From contig CAVWSB010000007.1 in assembly GCA_963757565.1 (NCBI GenBank), positions 13,765 to 77,764 on the forward strand: a DNA stretch of 64,000 bases, written 5' to 3'. The notes below the pieces were generated by a model. It ran no database searches. It had not been told where the DNA came from and saw only the letters and a program-made list of their open reading frames with translations. Positions 1-9,551 of the stretch are shown in pieces (position 1 is the first letter of the stretch; the number at the start of each line of letters is the position of its first letter). Origin of the DNA: PALSA-894 sp963757565. Lineage in GTDB: Bacteria > Pseudomonadota > Alphaproteobacteria > Rhizobiales > Xanthobacteraceae. Position numbers and translations under genes: made by a program.

Positions 1-1768
1 GCACGGCGATCGGCAACTTGGCCATCACCATGAGCAAGAGCACAAAAGGCATCGCGGCGGAAAGCGCGGGAACGTGACGGCGCGGATCACGACTCGTTAG
101 GCCGAGCTGGCGGGTGAAGAAGCTGGCACGCGGTGGAAAAGAAAACGCCGAAGCTCCCGACGACAATCAGGATGCCGACGACGCTGTCGTTAACCGGCGG
201 CGCAGTGACGATCCAAAGCCGGCGGTAAACAACGTGGCGAGCAGAGCGCGATCGAACAGCGCGACGACCGAGCTGCGAAGTCACCGCGAGACCGACGGCG
301 ATGATGTCGACGATCAGCAACACAGAGCCCAAGCGCGAAGGAAGTTTCGCCGCGCGAACCGCGATGAAGAGCAGGACAAGCGCGAGCAGCGGGACATAGA
401 CTCTGCCAGATCGGTGCGGCCGTTTTCGTTTCTTCGACGTGCGCGGCCAGACGGAGAAACCCGCGTGGATCAAAGCGAAAGCACATAGGCGCCGAGCGCC
501 CACCAAAGGAGATCGTGGCGCAGAAAAAGCGCAGTCCAGCTCGCGAGAAGAACGAAAAACAATACTGCCGGCGGGCGCGGCGATGCGCGCGGGATGTTTG
601 CGCGATAAAGCGAGCGCGAGCAAACCGATGTCGGCGAGGAAAGTGTAGCCGAAAGAAGTAGCCCGGCCGCATCGCCAGCGAACGGAAAGTCTAACAAGAA
701 GAAGCCGAACGCGAGCGCGGCTGCGCCGGTGATAGCAGGCCGCGGCCATCGACCATTTCTCCGGTGGTTGCAGTCTTCTGCCGCAGCCAGGCGAAGAGAA
801 GAAATTGCGCTTCGAAGCCGAGGAAAATCAGCAAGCCGGCGGTGGCCTTGCGCCGAACTGAAATCGGTCGCCCAGGCGAGTTGCATGAGGACGGTGCCGG
901 TCGCGGCGAGAACGAGCGAGATAATTCCAGCGTTTGCGCAAGACGACGGCGGCGATGCCGGCGTTGAGCAGCGCGATGTAACCGAAGAGGCGCAGCGGTT
1001 GATCGGTATGCTCGTTGAGCAAGGCCGGGGTGAGAAAACCGCCGAGCAATCCGAGGATGACGACGACCTGTGCGTCAAGCCGGACGGCGAGGAAAAAGGC
1101 CGCGACCGTGACGACGCACATCAAGGCGAAGGCTGTGCCTAACGAGACCAAACTATAGAAGACATGCGCGCCGAAAATGTCGGCATAGAGAATAACCACG
1201 CCGGTGGCGCAAAGGCTTTGGCCGGGGACGCGGTAATTGCGCCGCGCGGCGAACCAACCGGTCGCGATGAGGACGCAGCCGATGATCGCGCCGATCGATG
1301 ACGCGCATCGCGGGCGTGATGAGATTGTTCTCGAAGGAATACTTCACGAGGAACACGACGCCGAGGAAGAGGACGAAGCCGCCGATCCAGGCGAAGAGTT
1401 TTACTCCGAAGAAAGCTTCCCAATCGATCGGCGGACGCGGCGGTTTGGCGCGGCTGGTTTCGGCGGCGCGAGCGACGACAGGAGACGTGGCGCAGCGGCT
1501 CGGCGCGACTGGTCGGCAATGGTGGCGGAAGCTGCCGGGTGGCGGCGGCAGACTGCAGTTGGCTCAGATTTGGCCTAGCGACTGGTTCTGGTCGTCGGCG
1601 CGACTGGTGCACGCAGCTCCGATTCCGAGCGACGCGAGTCGCGCGCGAGTTTCTGCACGGCTGGCTTCGAGCGCTTTGATTTTGCGCGCGTGCGCGAATG
1701 CGAGACATGAATGGCACAAGCAGCACCACCACCGACGACGAAGCAAGACAGGTAAAGAAAGGTTCCAT
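1..1768 (-). CDS. DUF2339 family multi-spanning membrane protein, 3' end beyond the window
   Basis: The leftward reading, pieced together across several frames, shows many hydrophobic segments typical of DUF2339 proteins, including the landmarks LGLLGGFLTPALL and LFGYIALLNAGI near 830-1150. The likely start is the ATG at 1768, followed by a hydrophobic segment and a charged, possibly coiled stretch. At least four indels break the frame. One frame stops at 87-89, but another continues through a hydrophobic run (PFVLLLMVMAKLPI) to base 1, so I treat the gene as running off the left edge. The function of the family is unknown; it is an inner-membrane protein. The next leftward gene (NIF3 family) ends 35 bases upstream of the start. 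Confidence 0.7.
92..102 (-). repeat. dispersed 11-mer GCCTAACGAGT
   Basis: Exact copy on the minus strand inside the DUF2339 gene, where it encodes Gly-Leu-Thr-Ser with a rare CTA leucine codon. Confidence 0.8.
1137..1147 (+). repeat. dispersed 10-mer GCCTAACGAG
   Basis: Lies antisense in the DUF2339 gene and is read there as Ser-Leu-Gly (TCG TTA GGC) in a transmembrane segment. Confidence 0.8.
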
Positions 1769-1803
1769 GAGTTACCGCGGGAACCGGAAGCTGACGAGCT
1801 TCC

Positions 1804-2563
1804 TCAAAGACCGGTCGGGGAATCAAGGAATTCCCACGGCACGATCGAAATGTTCCGCGAAGATGCGCGGCCAGCGCTTTCACCCCGAAAGTCTCGGTCG
1901 CGTAATGGCCGCCTAACAAGAGATTGAGGCCAAGTTCTTCGGCCGCGACCGCCGCCCAATGCGGCGCTTCGCCGGTGATGAAAGTATCGATGCCTTCGCG
2001 GGCGACCGCGTAAATTTCGGAGCCCGCGCCGCCGGTGATAATTCCGATTCGATGTCGTCGGCCGGGCCGCAGGCGAAAAGTTTGACGCTGCTGCCTAACG
2101 AGTGCTCGAGCTTGCGCGCGAGTTCGTTCGGGAAAATCTGCAACTTCGCGCGCAGACCGATCAGTTGGTCTTTGTCTTCGAAGAACGGCTCGGTCTCGGT
2201 CAGGCCGAGCGCGGCGGCGAGCTGGGCGTTGTTGCCGACGAGCGGATGGACATCGAGCGGCAGATGCGCGCTGTAGAGCGCGATGTCATGTTCGAACAAG
2301 ATCGCGATCTGCCGGCGCATCGCGCCCGCTGATCGGTTGCGAGACCGGCCCAGAAAAGTCCGTGATGCACGAGGAGCAGATCGATCCCGCGCTCCGCCGC
2401 TGCGGTGAAAGTTCGGCTGGAAGCATCCACCGCCGCGCCGATCTTTTTGACCGCTCCCGGAGTTTTCCACCTGCAAGCCGTTGAGAGCATTCGGCCAATC
2501 GTCGCATTCGTCGATGCGCAGATACTCGTCGGCGTACTGGACGATTTCGGTAAGGGTCGCCAC
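1804..2563 (-). CDS. NIF3-family dinuclear metal protein (GTP cyclohydrolase I type 2-like), frameshifted
   Basis: The start MATLTEIVQYADEYL is followed in other frames by conserved NIF3 segments: NALNGLQVEN, the metal-ligand motif LLLVHHGLFW, then LYSAHLPLDVHP, and near the C-terminus a GGHYATET block. The frame ending in DSPTGL stops at 1804, a typical NIF3 C-terminus. At least three indels are present. NIF3 proteins are toroidal hexamers binding two metal ions per subunit. Their reaction is not settled, and the cyclohydrolase name is inherited from one bacterial study. Length is about 250 residues, normal for the family. Confidence 0.8.
2093..2103 (+). repeat. dispersed 11-mer GCCTAACGAGT
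   Basis: Antisense within the NIF3-family gene; encodes His-Ser-Leu-Gly-Ser on the coding strand. Confidence 0.8.
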
Positions 2564-2740
2564 GGGCGGATGTTATCCGGCGCGGTGCGAGAAGGCCAAG
2601 CACAAGATTCAGCGCGCGATCAGACGCGCGACGTCATCCGGATCGCGCGCGAGGCCCGTTCTGCTTAGGCGCAGGAACTGCTTGACGAATTCTGCGCGGA
2701 ACGGTGAGGGTCGCAGCTCATTTCAACGAAGGAGATCAAT

Positions 2741-3176
2741 TTGGAAAGTCGAATACACTGACGCGCCCGAATCAGAACCGACGCGGCCGCGGAGCCGGCA
2801 CGATCAATGCCCGCAATGCGGCACGTCCTGCCGGAGGACGCGGATCATGCGCCCGAATGCGAATTGGGTTCGCATCGGAAACCGGAAACCGCGGAGGGCA
2901 AAGCGAGCGAGCGGTCGCGGTCATGCTGAGCGTCATTCCCGGACTCGGGCACGTTTACAAAGGTTACGATTTCTCGGGTTGATCTTTTTATCGGCGCGAT
3001 GGCGCGTCCTGCTCGGCGCACTCGCAGCGACCGCGACGGCGGGTTTCGGCTTGGCTCTGATTCCGATCTATTGGTTCGGCGTCATGTTTCACGTTTACGG
3101 AATCCAGGACCGCGTCGCGCCGACGGTCGAAGCGACGAAGGCGAAGAATACTAGCGCTACGCGGCGCGCTCGTTAG
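2741..3176 (+). CDS. small zinc-ribbon/membrane protein, frameshifted
   Basis: A good ribosome binding site (AAGGAG at 2729) precedes a TTG at 2741. Across shifted frames the product has a short cysteine-containing head (CPQCG), a polar linker, then MLSVIPGLGHVYKGY and two hydrophobic segments ending near IPIYWFGVMFHVYG. This layout matches small bacterial proteins that join a zinc ribbon to a TM2-like membrane part; none has a known function. The stop TAG at 3174-3176 lies inside the 11-mer at 3168-3178, which also holds the stop of the convergent epimerase gene. The exact start is uncertain. Confidence 0.5.
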
Positions 3177-3178
3177 GC
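3168..3178 (-). repeat. dispersed 10-mer shared by two convergent stop codons
   Basis: The plus-strand gene ends CGT TAG and the minus-strand epimerase ends GCC TAA within the same 11 bases, so two convergent genes terminate on one copy of the motif. Confidence 0.75.
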
Positions 3179-4245
3179 GACAGCTTCCGTCGCGACGACG
3201 GCTTCGTGAATTTCTTCGAGAATTTCGCGCAGACCGTAACGGAATTTCCATTCCGGATAATGCTGCTGGAACTTCCGCACGTCGCTGATCCACCAGATGT
3301 GATCGCCGATGCGATTGTCTTCTTCGTATGTTCCAGGTTAGCGCCGGCCGCTGATTTCTTCGCAAAGCTGGATCGCCTCGCGCATCGAGCAATTGCTGTG
3401 GCGGCTGCCGCCGAGGTTGTAGACTTCGCCGACGCGCGGCGCTCGATGAATGCGGCGAACGCTTCCACGAGATCGAAGCTGTGAATGTTGTCGCGCACCT
3501 GTTTGCCGTTGTAACCGAAGACGCGATACGGCCGGCCGGTCACGGTGCAATTCATCAGGTAGGAAAGAAATCCGTGCAGCTCCGTGCCGGCGTGCGCCGG
3601 ACCGGTCAGGCAACCGCCGCGAAAACAGACCGTCGGCATTCCGAAGTAACGGCCGTATTCCTGCACCAGAAGATCCGCCGCCGCTTTCGACGCGCCGAAG
3701 AGCGAATGCTTCGTGTGATCGATGCTCATCGTTTCGGAAATGCCCGGCTCGTATTCGTGGCCCGGTTCGATTTCCCAGCGCATTTCGAGTTCGCGCAGCG
3801 GCAGACGATTCGGCGTGTCGCCGTAGACTTTGTTCGTCGAGGTGAAAACGAACGGCGCTTCCGGACAATACTCGCGCGCCGCTTCGAGCAGATTCAGGGT
3901 GCCGTTCGCGTTGACGGTGAAATCCATTTGCGGATCGCGCGCCGCCCAATCGTGCGAAGGCTGCGCCGCGGTGTGCACGACGGCGGCGATGCGTCCCGCT
4001 TGCTGCTTGAAAAGTCGCGCACTCGCTGCGCGTCGCGAATGTCGAGATCGTGATGCTCGTAACTCGCTGACCGTCTCGACGAGGTGATCGCGCGTCGCTG
4101 CGGTCGAAGCTTCCGCGCCGAAAAACCGGCTGCGCATGTCGTTATCGATTCCGACGACGCGCTGCCCTTCTTTCGCGAAATGCTTGACCGTTTCGGAGCC
4201 GATCAATCCGGCCGAGCCGGTGACGATGATGGTGTTCGCTTTCAT
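3173..4245 (-). CDS. NAD-dependent epimerase/dehydratase, CDP-paratose 2-epimerase-like
   Basis: The N-terminus holds the NAD-binding Rossmann motif (TGSAGLIGSE, residues about 9-18). Further on are an HTAAQPSHDWA block, VFTSTNKVYGD, and a long insertion before the catalytic-type lysine in HTKHSLFGASKAAAD. An R-x-N-I-H-S-F-D-L-V-E-A-F block follows near residue 260. These are features of extended short-chain dehydrogenases acting on nucleotide sugars, close to CDP-tyvelose/paratose 2-epimerases. Two or three indels break the frame. In the frame ending EAVVATEAVA the gene stops at TAA 3173-3175, inside the 11-mer. It starts 12 bases after the pgl stop, so the two are probably co-transcribed. 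The substrate is not proven. Confidence 0.75.
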
Positions 4246-4252
4246 GCAAATG

Positions 4253-4263
4253 ACTCGTTAGGC
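4253..4263 (-). repeat. dispersed 11-mer supplying the pgl stop codon
   Basis: The TAA of pgl (Gly-Gln-Thr-Ala-stop) is bases 4-6 of the motif. Confidence 0.8.
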
Positions 4264-4960
4264 AGTCTGGCCGATGATCCAGGTGAATCTCTGCCGCCGG
4301 GTTCGACACGGGCGGCCGGATATTGCGCGATCGCCCGCAAGGACTGCTTCGATCAAATCGGCGATGCTTGTTGCCGTCGACCAGAAAACAAACATGTCGC
4401 GCCTGCGCGATCAGCGGATAAGTAAAGGTCAGCCGCCACTCGTTCAACTTCGGGACAAAATTCGCGACGACGCGGCGCGACATTTCGTCCAGCGCTGGCG
4501 TCCCGGGAAACAGCGAAGCGGTATGACCGTCGTCGCCCAGCCCGAGCAGAATCAGATCGTGCCGAAAAATCATCTCACCTTTCTGCGCGGCTAAAACGTC
4601 GAGTTGTCCTGATATTCCTGCGCGGCGAGCTCCGGATCGATCTCGCCCCGCATCCGCGCGACCGAGCGCTCCGGCACCGCCGCCGGAATGAAAAGCGATT
4701 CGCGCGCCATCCGGATAATTACTTTGCTCGTCGTCCGGCGGAACGCAGCGCTCGTCGCCGAAGGTGATGAAGACTCGTTCCCACGGCAGATCTCGCCGCG
4801 CCGCGCGAACTCCTGCGTAAACCGGCCGCGGCGTATTTCCGCCGGAAAGCGCGATGCGAAATTCGCCGCGCTCCGCCGAGCGCTTCACGCGCGCTTTTGC
4901 AAGAATGAAATCGGTCGCGTCGCGAACGAAATCGTTCGTGCGGACAACGTGCGCGTTCAT
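4258..4960 (-). CDS. pgl: 6-phosphogluconolactonase, frameshifted
   Basis: Hydrolyses 6-phosphogluconolactone in the oxidative pentose phosphate pathway, in the cytosol. The product begins MNAHVVRTNDFVRDA. It has the family blocks RIALSGGNTPRPVY (residues about 35-48), ITFGDERCVPPDDEQSNY, DLILLGLGDDGHTASLFPG, and the C-terminal TWIIGQTA in another frame. Two or three indels interrupt it. The stop is TAA 4258-4260, inside the 11-mer. It lies upstream of the epimerase with a 12-base gap. Confidence 0.85.
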
Positions 4961-4979
4961 CGAACTCGTTCGGCGCGAA

Positions 4980-5439
4980 TCAGATCGCGCAATGCGTCAG
5001 GCCGCGCTTTTCGAGATAACGCTGATGATATTCTTCCGCGCGATAGAACTTCGGCGCCGGCTCGATTTGCGTCACGATCGGGCGCCGAAAACGTCCGCTT
5101 TTTTCCAGCTCGTCCTTTGATTCTTCGGCCGCGGCTTTCTGCTCGGGCGAGTAATAAAAAATCGACCGAGCGATATTGCGTGCCGACATCCGGACCCTGG
5201 CGATTCAGCGTCGTCGGATTGTGATTCGCCAAGAAAACATCGAGCAGTTGCTCGTAACTGACCTTCGCGGGATCGAACTCCACTTCGACCACTTCGGCGT
5301 GCCCGGTCTCGTCGCTGCAAACATCTTCGTAGGTCGGGTTATCCTTCGTGCCGCCGGCGTAGCCGACCGCGACATCATTCACGCCCTGCACATTGCGAAA
5401 CGTGGCCTCCACGCCCCAGAAACAACCCGCGCCAAACAT
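4980..5439 (-). CDS. msrA: peptide methionine sulfoxide reductase MsrA, frameshifted
   Basis: Reduces methionine-S-sulfoxide in proteins. The start at 5439 has a GGAG sequence 7 bases upstream. The catalytic motif GCFWG is at residues 5-9. Further family blocks are VGYAGGTKDNPTYEDVCS, TGHAEVVEVEFDP and QGPDVGTQYRS. One indel near 5165 moves the reading to the frame containing IFYYSPEQKAAAEES and the end YLEKRGLTHCAI, which stops at 4980. Length is about 153 residues, at the short end of the family, because the protein begins right at the catalytic motif. Confidence 0.88.
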
Positions 5440-5505
5440 CGCCTTTCTCCGTGATCATGCCGCAGCATGCGAGTGAAAATTGGCGGCGCAAGATGCGCAG
5501 CTAAC

Positions 5506-5516
5506 GCCTAACGAGT
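5506..5516 (+). repeat. dispersed 11-mer at the 3' end of the gene at 5508-6144
   Basis: The minus-strand gene ends CGT TAG within the motif; msrA starts 67 bases further left. Confidence 0.75.
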
Positions 5517-6144
5517 CGTGTCGCGGCGGAAATGCTGTCCGGATCGAGCTTCGAAACATGTTCCACCAGGAACAGCTCGCACGCGCCGTTGCCGGTGTCA
5601 TCGCGCCGCAACGAACTGCGCCAGGTTCCTTGATATTCGGTCCGGTCGCTTCGACCAATTCGCCTTCGAGATGAATCAACTCGCCCGCGCGCAACGATCG
5701 ACATGCCTTCTCGATCGCATCGATCCGCCGGAATGATGTGCAGATTCGTGCTGTGCCGGATGATCTCGTCCTGCGGAATCGGCGGCGGCAAGCGGTATTC
5801 ATACCAATAAAAGCGCATGCTCTGGCTGATCTTGAGCTGGTCGAGCACGGCTGAATCCGACATCGCGCCCCAGCCGACCGCGAGATCGATCGGCGCGAGC
5901 GCCGACTGCCGATCCTAGCGGTAGCGCTTTGCGATGCAGCACCCGCGCGTCGATCGAAAATGTCGCGAGCGGCTTCAGGTGAAACGCGCCATGCTCGATC
6001 GGCATCGTGTTCGTCGGCAACACGTCCTGCTCGGGTTCGTTCGCAATCAAAACACCCGGCGGATGCTCAATCGGCGCAGTGAAATGGCGATAGCCAAAGC
6101 CAAGCGAGACCGATCGCGAGGACGAGCGCGCAAAGAGTTTTCAC
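5508..6144 (-). CDS. membrane-anchored protein of unknown function, frameshifted
   Basis: Not assigned to a named family. A GTG at 6144 opens a hydrophobic N-terminal segment (ALVLAIGLAWLWL) that could be a signal anchor, followed by IANEPEQDVLP and a region with FHLKPLATFSIDARVL. The best-conserved-looking part is MRFYWYEYRLPPPIPQDEI, then NLHIIPAD, ELVEATGPN and a C-terminal SSLRRDDTGNGACELFLVEHV. Two or three indels break it. The hydrophobic start suggests a soluble domain outside the membrane. It sits between fabG and msrA, both on the same strand, but no shared pathway is evident. Confidence 0.55.
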
Positions 6145-6187
6145 AACAATGCCGCATGGAGCGTTGCTGTGAAAAGCAGCTTCGGTG

Positions 6188-6935
6188 CTACATCACCATC
6201 CCGCCATCGACCGCCAGCACCTGGCCGGTGATGTAGCTTCGCTTCGGGCGACGCGAGAAACGCCACCGCGCTCGCGATATCATCCGGCTGGCCTAACGAG
6301 CCCAGCGGGATCTTGGTCAGGATATTCTTGCGAATCTCGTCCGAGAGCACCGCCGTCATGTCGGTTTCGATCAGTCCCGGCGCGATCGCATTCACCGTGA
6401 TGCCGCGACTCGCCACTTCGCGCGCGAGCGATTTGGTCAAGCCAATCAATCCCGCCTTGCTCGCCGCGTAATTCGCCTGCCCCGCATTCCCGATCAATCC
6501 AATGACCGAACTGATGTTGATGATGCGGCCGCTGCGCTGCTTGATCATCGAGCGCTGCACCGCCTGCACGAAATTGAACGCGCCGCTGCAGATTCGTATT
6601 CAGCACCGTGTCCCAATCTTCCGTCGACATGCGCATGCGTCAATCCGTCGCGCGTCACGCCGGCGTTGTTCACCAGAATGTCGACCCGACCGAAATCTTC
6701 CAGAATGCGCGTCCCGATTTGCTGCACCGACGCGATGATCCGAAACATCCACCGCGTAAGCCTTCGCCGCGTCAGCGCGCGCCGCATTGATTTCATCCGC
6801 GGTCTTCTGCGCGTTCGCTTCCGTCCGGCTGACCGACGCGACGCGCGCACCTTCCCTCGCCAGCCGCAGCGCGATGGCGTGACCAATTCCCCGCCCCGCA
6901 CCAGTAACGACCGCGACCTGATTCTCGAGTCTCAT
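6188..6935 (-). CDS. fabG: 3-oxoacyl-[acyl-carrier-protein] reductase FabG, frameshifted
   Basis: NADPH-dependent reduction of 3-oxoacyl-ACP in type II fatty acid synthesis. The start MRLENQVAVVTGAGRGIG carries the TGxxxGxG cofactor motif. LVNNAGVTRDGL is in a second frame. The catalytic Ser-Tyr-Lys set appears in NISSVIGLIGNAGQANYAASKAG, followed by VNAIAPGLIETDM and KIPLGSLGQPDDIA. The C-terminus GGMVM with stop at 6188 is in a further frame. Length is about 248 residues, as expected. At least three indels are present. The call rests on strong FabG-type blocks, though another acyl or sugar dehydrogenase of this family cannot be excluded. Confidence 0.85.
6291..6301 (+). repeat. dispersed 10-mer GCCTAACGAG
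   Basis: Antisense in fabG, encoding Gly-Ser-Leu-Gly-Gln in a conserved block where other FabG proteins usually have Arg-Leu-Gly-Gln. Confidence 0.8.
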
Positions 6936-6978
6936 GAGGTGCGCATCCTGCGATGGCGCTGCGATTGCGTCAATCGTT

Positions 6979-6989
6979 GCCTAACGAGT
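6979..6989 (+). repeat. dispersed 11-mer GCCTAACGAGT, intergenic
   Basis: Lies in the 63-base gap between the stop at 6999 and the fabG start at 6935. Confidence 0.8.
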
Positions 6990-6998
6990 CGTCAAAAT

Positions 6999-7717
6999 TT
7001 ATGCGACCAGTGTCGCGCGCGGATTCGGCTCTTCCCACGCGATCGTCGCGATGCCTTTCGGCTCGCCATCTTCGAGGACGCGTCCGTTCATCAGATCGCG
7101 GTAGTAATCGCTCCAGCCGTTCGTCGGGGAATGCACATAGCCGTGACGATCCGCGCCGTCCGCATCGCCGTCGGGCATCGCGTAGCCGCGTCGGCGGAAG
7201 TGATGACAGACACCGTGCAACCATTCGTGCAGCCAAACTTCGCCGATGCGCGGCAGTTGCCAGATTTCGCGACGCGTGTTCGCGACCGTCGCGTAGGTCG
7301 CGCCGTTGGTCTCGTTAGTCGCGCCCATGCCGAAGCCCCAGCCGCCGGACGGAATCGCGCGACCGGTCGCGAAATTCGTCTGCGGCCAAAGAACGAAGAT
7401 GGAATCGAAGCTGCCGCGCGGCGCGAAGCGATCAAGTTCAGCGCGCGTATCGTTAGGAGCTGGCCAGAAGCCGCCCCACGAAATCGGGCTCGACTTTGCG
7501 CAGCGGCGTTTCGACATGAACGATCGAGTAATCGACTGCGGCGCGGCCGTCGGTCAGATCTTGAACGAGCAACGGAAAGTGGCGGAACGAATCCTCCGCC
7601 TCTTCGACTTCGGATTCGCTAAGACGATGCGCGAAATGTTTCCACCGCCAGCGGCTCGCGTGATAACGCACGATCGATCTCGGAGTAGACGAGGAGCAGC
7701 GCCTTCCAGCTTTGCAT
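6999..7717 (-). CDS. putative zinc metallopeptidase-like protein (HEWLH motif), frameshifted
   Basis: The start MQSWKALLLVYSEID lies directly after the TAA of the upstream oxidoreductase. In the long second frame the product reads SFDSIFVLWPQTNFATGRA, then GEVWLHEWLHGVCHHFRRRGY. HEWLH fits the HExxH zinc-binding signature, with further His and Asp residues downstream and a C-terminal NGWSDYYRDLMNGRVLE. One indel near 7,600 joins the two parts. I do not recognise a named family; HExxH alone is weak evidence for peptidase activity. Length is about 239 residues with no clear signal peptide. Confidence 0.5.
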
Positions 7718-8863
7718 TTAGCCTAACGAGTAATCGCAAACCGCGCGCCGCTCCTTCGCGCTGCGGCTGATCGCGTCGAGCACGCGCTGATTGCGCAGGC
7801 CATCTTCGAAAGTCGGCTGCACATTTTTCCGCCTAACGACTGCTGCACGAAATCCGCGATCGTGTGCACGAAGGTGTGTTCGTAGCCGATGAGATGGCCG
7901 GGCGGCCACCAATTTCTCGACGAATGGATGCGTCGGCTCGGTCACGAGGATGTCGCGAAAACCGCGGCGACCTTCCGGGTCTGACGAGTTGTAGAAACGC
8001 AGCCGATTCATTTCTTCGAAATCGAAAACGAGCGAGCCGGCGCTGCCGTTGATCTCGAGCGTGATGCTGTTCTTTCGGCCGGGCGCGAAGCGCGTCGCTT
8101 CCAGATTGGCCAGCGCGCCATTGCGAAATCGGCCGATCATCGAAACCGCGTCATCGACCGTGACGCGCCCATCTTGCGCGAGCCAGCCGCAACGGACGTT
8201 GCTTCACGAAGGTTTCCATCATGCGCGCAGACTTCTGTGAATTCGCCGACCAGATAGCGGCCGAGATCGATGATGTGCGCGTTGATATCGCCGTGCGCGC
8301 CGGAGCCGGCGATCTGCGATTGCAATCGCCAGACCAGCGGGAATTTCGGATCGGCGATCCAATCCTGCGCGTAGCGCGCGCGATAATGATAGATGCGATC
8401 GCCTAGTTCGCCGCGCTCGATCATTTCCTTCGCCAGCGCGATCGCGGGAATGCGCCGGTAGTTGTGACAAACCATGTGCACGACGCGCGCTTTGCGCACC
8501 GCTGCGAGCATCGTCCTCGCATTCTGCGACATCGAGCCCGAGCGGCTTTTCGCAAAGAATCGCTTTGCCCGCGCGCGCCGCCGCCAGCGCGATTTCGCAA
8601 TGCGTGTCGTTCGGCGTGCAGATGTCGATGATGTCGATTTCCGGATCGTCGATCGATCTCGCGCCAATCGGTCGCCGCGTTTTCCCAACCGAGTTTCGCC
8701 GCCGCTTTTCTAACGCGGCGCGATTGCGCCCGCAGATCGTTTTCATTCGCACCTCCGCCGGCAGATCGAAAAAGCGCGGCGCCTGTCGCCAGGCATTGGA
8801 ATGCGCCCGGCCCATGAAATCGTAGCCGACCAGGCCGACGGCGAGTGTGCGTCTGGTCGTCAT
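7718..8863 (-). CDS. Gfo/Idh/MocA-family NAD(P)-dependent oxidoreductase, frameshifted
   Basis: The start MTTRRTLAVGLVGYDFMGRAHSNA gives an N-terminal Rossmann motif (GLVGYDFMGRAH). The family blocks DIIDICTPNDTHCEIALAA and GKAILCEKPLGLD (EKP signature) follow. In other frames come VCHNYRRIPAIALAKEMI and HGDINAHIIDLGRYLVGE, with the catalytic-type histidine in the second. The C-terminal part ends in Asp-Tyr-Ser-Leu-Gly before the TAA. Four or more indels are present. Members oxidise or isomerise sugars and inositols; the substrate cannot be read here. The stop is directly followed by the ATG of the next leftward gene, so the two are probably one operon. Confidence 0.8.
7721..7731 (+). repeat. 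dispersed 11-mer at the last codons of the oxidoreductase gene
   Basis: Encodes the terminal Tyr-Ser-Leu-Gly on the minus strand, immediately before TAA. Confidence 0.8.
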
Positions 8864-8944
8864 CAGACAGTGCAAAGCGCGCGCGCTCGTTTTATAAAAG
8901 GTACTGCGCCGCGGATTCAAGGTGAAAGCCCGTGCGCGCATCCG

Positions 8945-9548
8945 ATGAAGTGTCCATCCTGCGCCATGCCGACTCGACGCGCCGGCGCCGCGCTGCCCGC
9001 AATGCAAATTCTCGCTCCACACGCTGGACATGAAATTCGGCATGGTCCCGGCGCATTCGCGTTTCCTGACCGATCGCAGCGGCAAGCTGGCGCTGCGAGG
9101 ACATGGAGACAACTGCGCGCCAGCTGCGGCTGTTTCAGAAAAAATTTCCGCAGACTCTTTTCTCCATTTTCGTCACTGAACTCGACGCCGGCGTGCGCCG
9201 TTGGCGAGTATGCCTTTTGGATGGCGAATCGCGCGCAGCTTCGGCTCCGTCGACAAGGCGCGGCGCGAAAATTTCAATCTGCTGCTCGTGATCGATCTCG
9301 CGCAGGAAGCGCGCCGCGCTCACCGTCGGCTACGGTCTGGAACCGTACGTGCCGGAAAGGATTTGCAGGAGGCGCTCGACGAGTTCGTCGCGCACGACTG
9401 CGCGAGGCGGTCTGGCGGCTGCGGTCTTGCGCTGCGTTGCATCGAATTTTTCACGCAACGCTGCGCGATCTTTCCGCGCACAGGCGAAGAACTCACAACC
9501 GACGGAGACCGATCTGCGCCTAACGATGCGAAGATTCGCATTCGTTAG
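8945..9548 (+). CDS. TPM-domain protein, frameshifted
   Basis: The start MKCPSCA opens a short cysteine-rich head. In the second frame METTARQLRLFQKKFPQTLFSIFVTELDAGV and GEYAFWMANRAQ are typical of TPM (YgcG-type) domains, followed by NFNLLLVIDLA and, in another frame, TVGYGLEPYVPEK. TPM domains are usually found in membrane-bound or periplasmic proteins of uncertain function; plant TLP18.3 is a phosphatase-like member. Several indels are present. One frame ends at TAG 9546-9548 inside the right arm of the hairpin at 9518-9550. It is also possible that the gene continues into 9552-9966. Confidence 0.55.
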
Positions 9549-9550
9549 GC
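9518..9550. terminator. hairpin made of an inverted pair of the dispersed motif
   Basis: The left arm GCCTAACGATGCGAA (9518-9532) and right arm (9535-9550, starting TTCGCA and ending GTTAGGC) are complementary except for one unpaired base. It stands at the end of the TPM gene, in the space facing the leftward holB gene. No T-run follows either side, so it would be a non-canonical terminator. Both arms begin with the GCCTAACGA core. Confidence 0.6.
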
Positions 9551-9551
9551 A

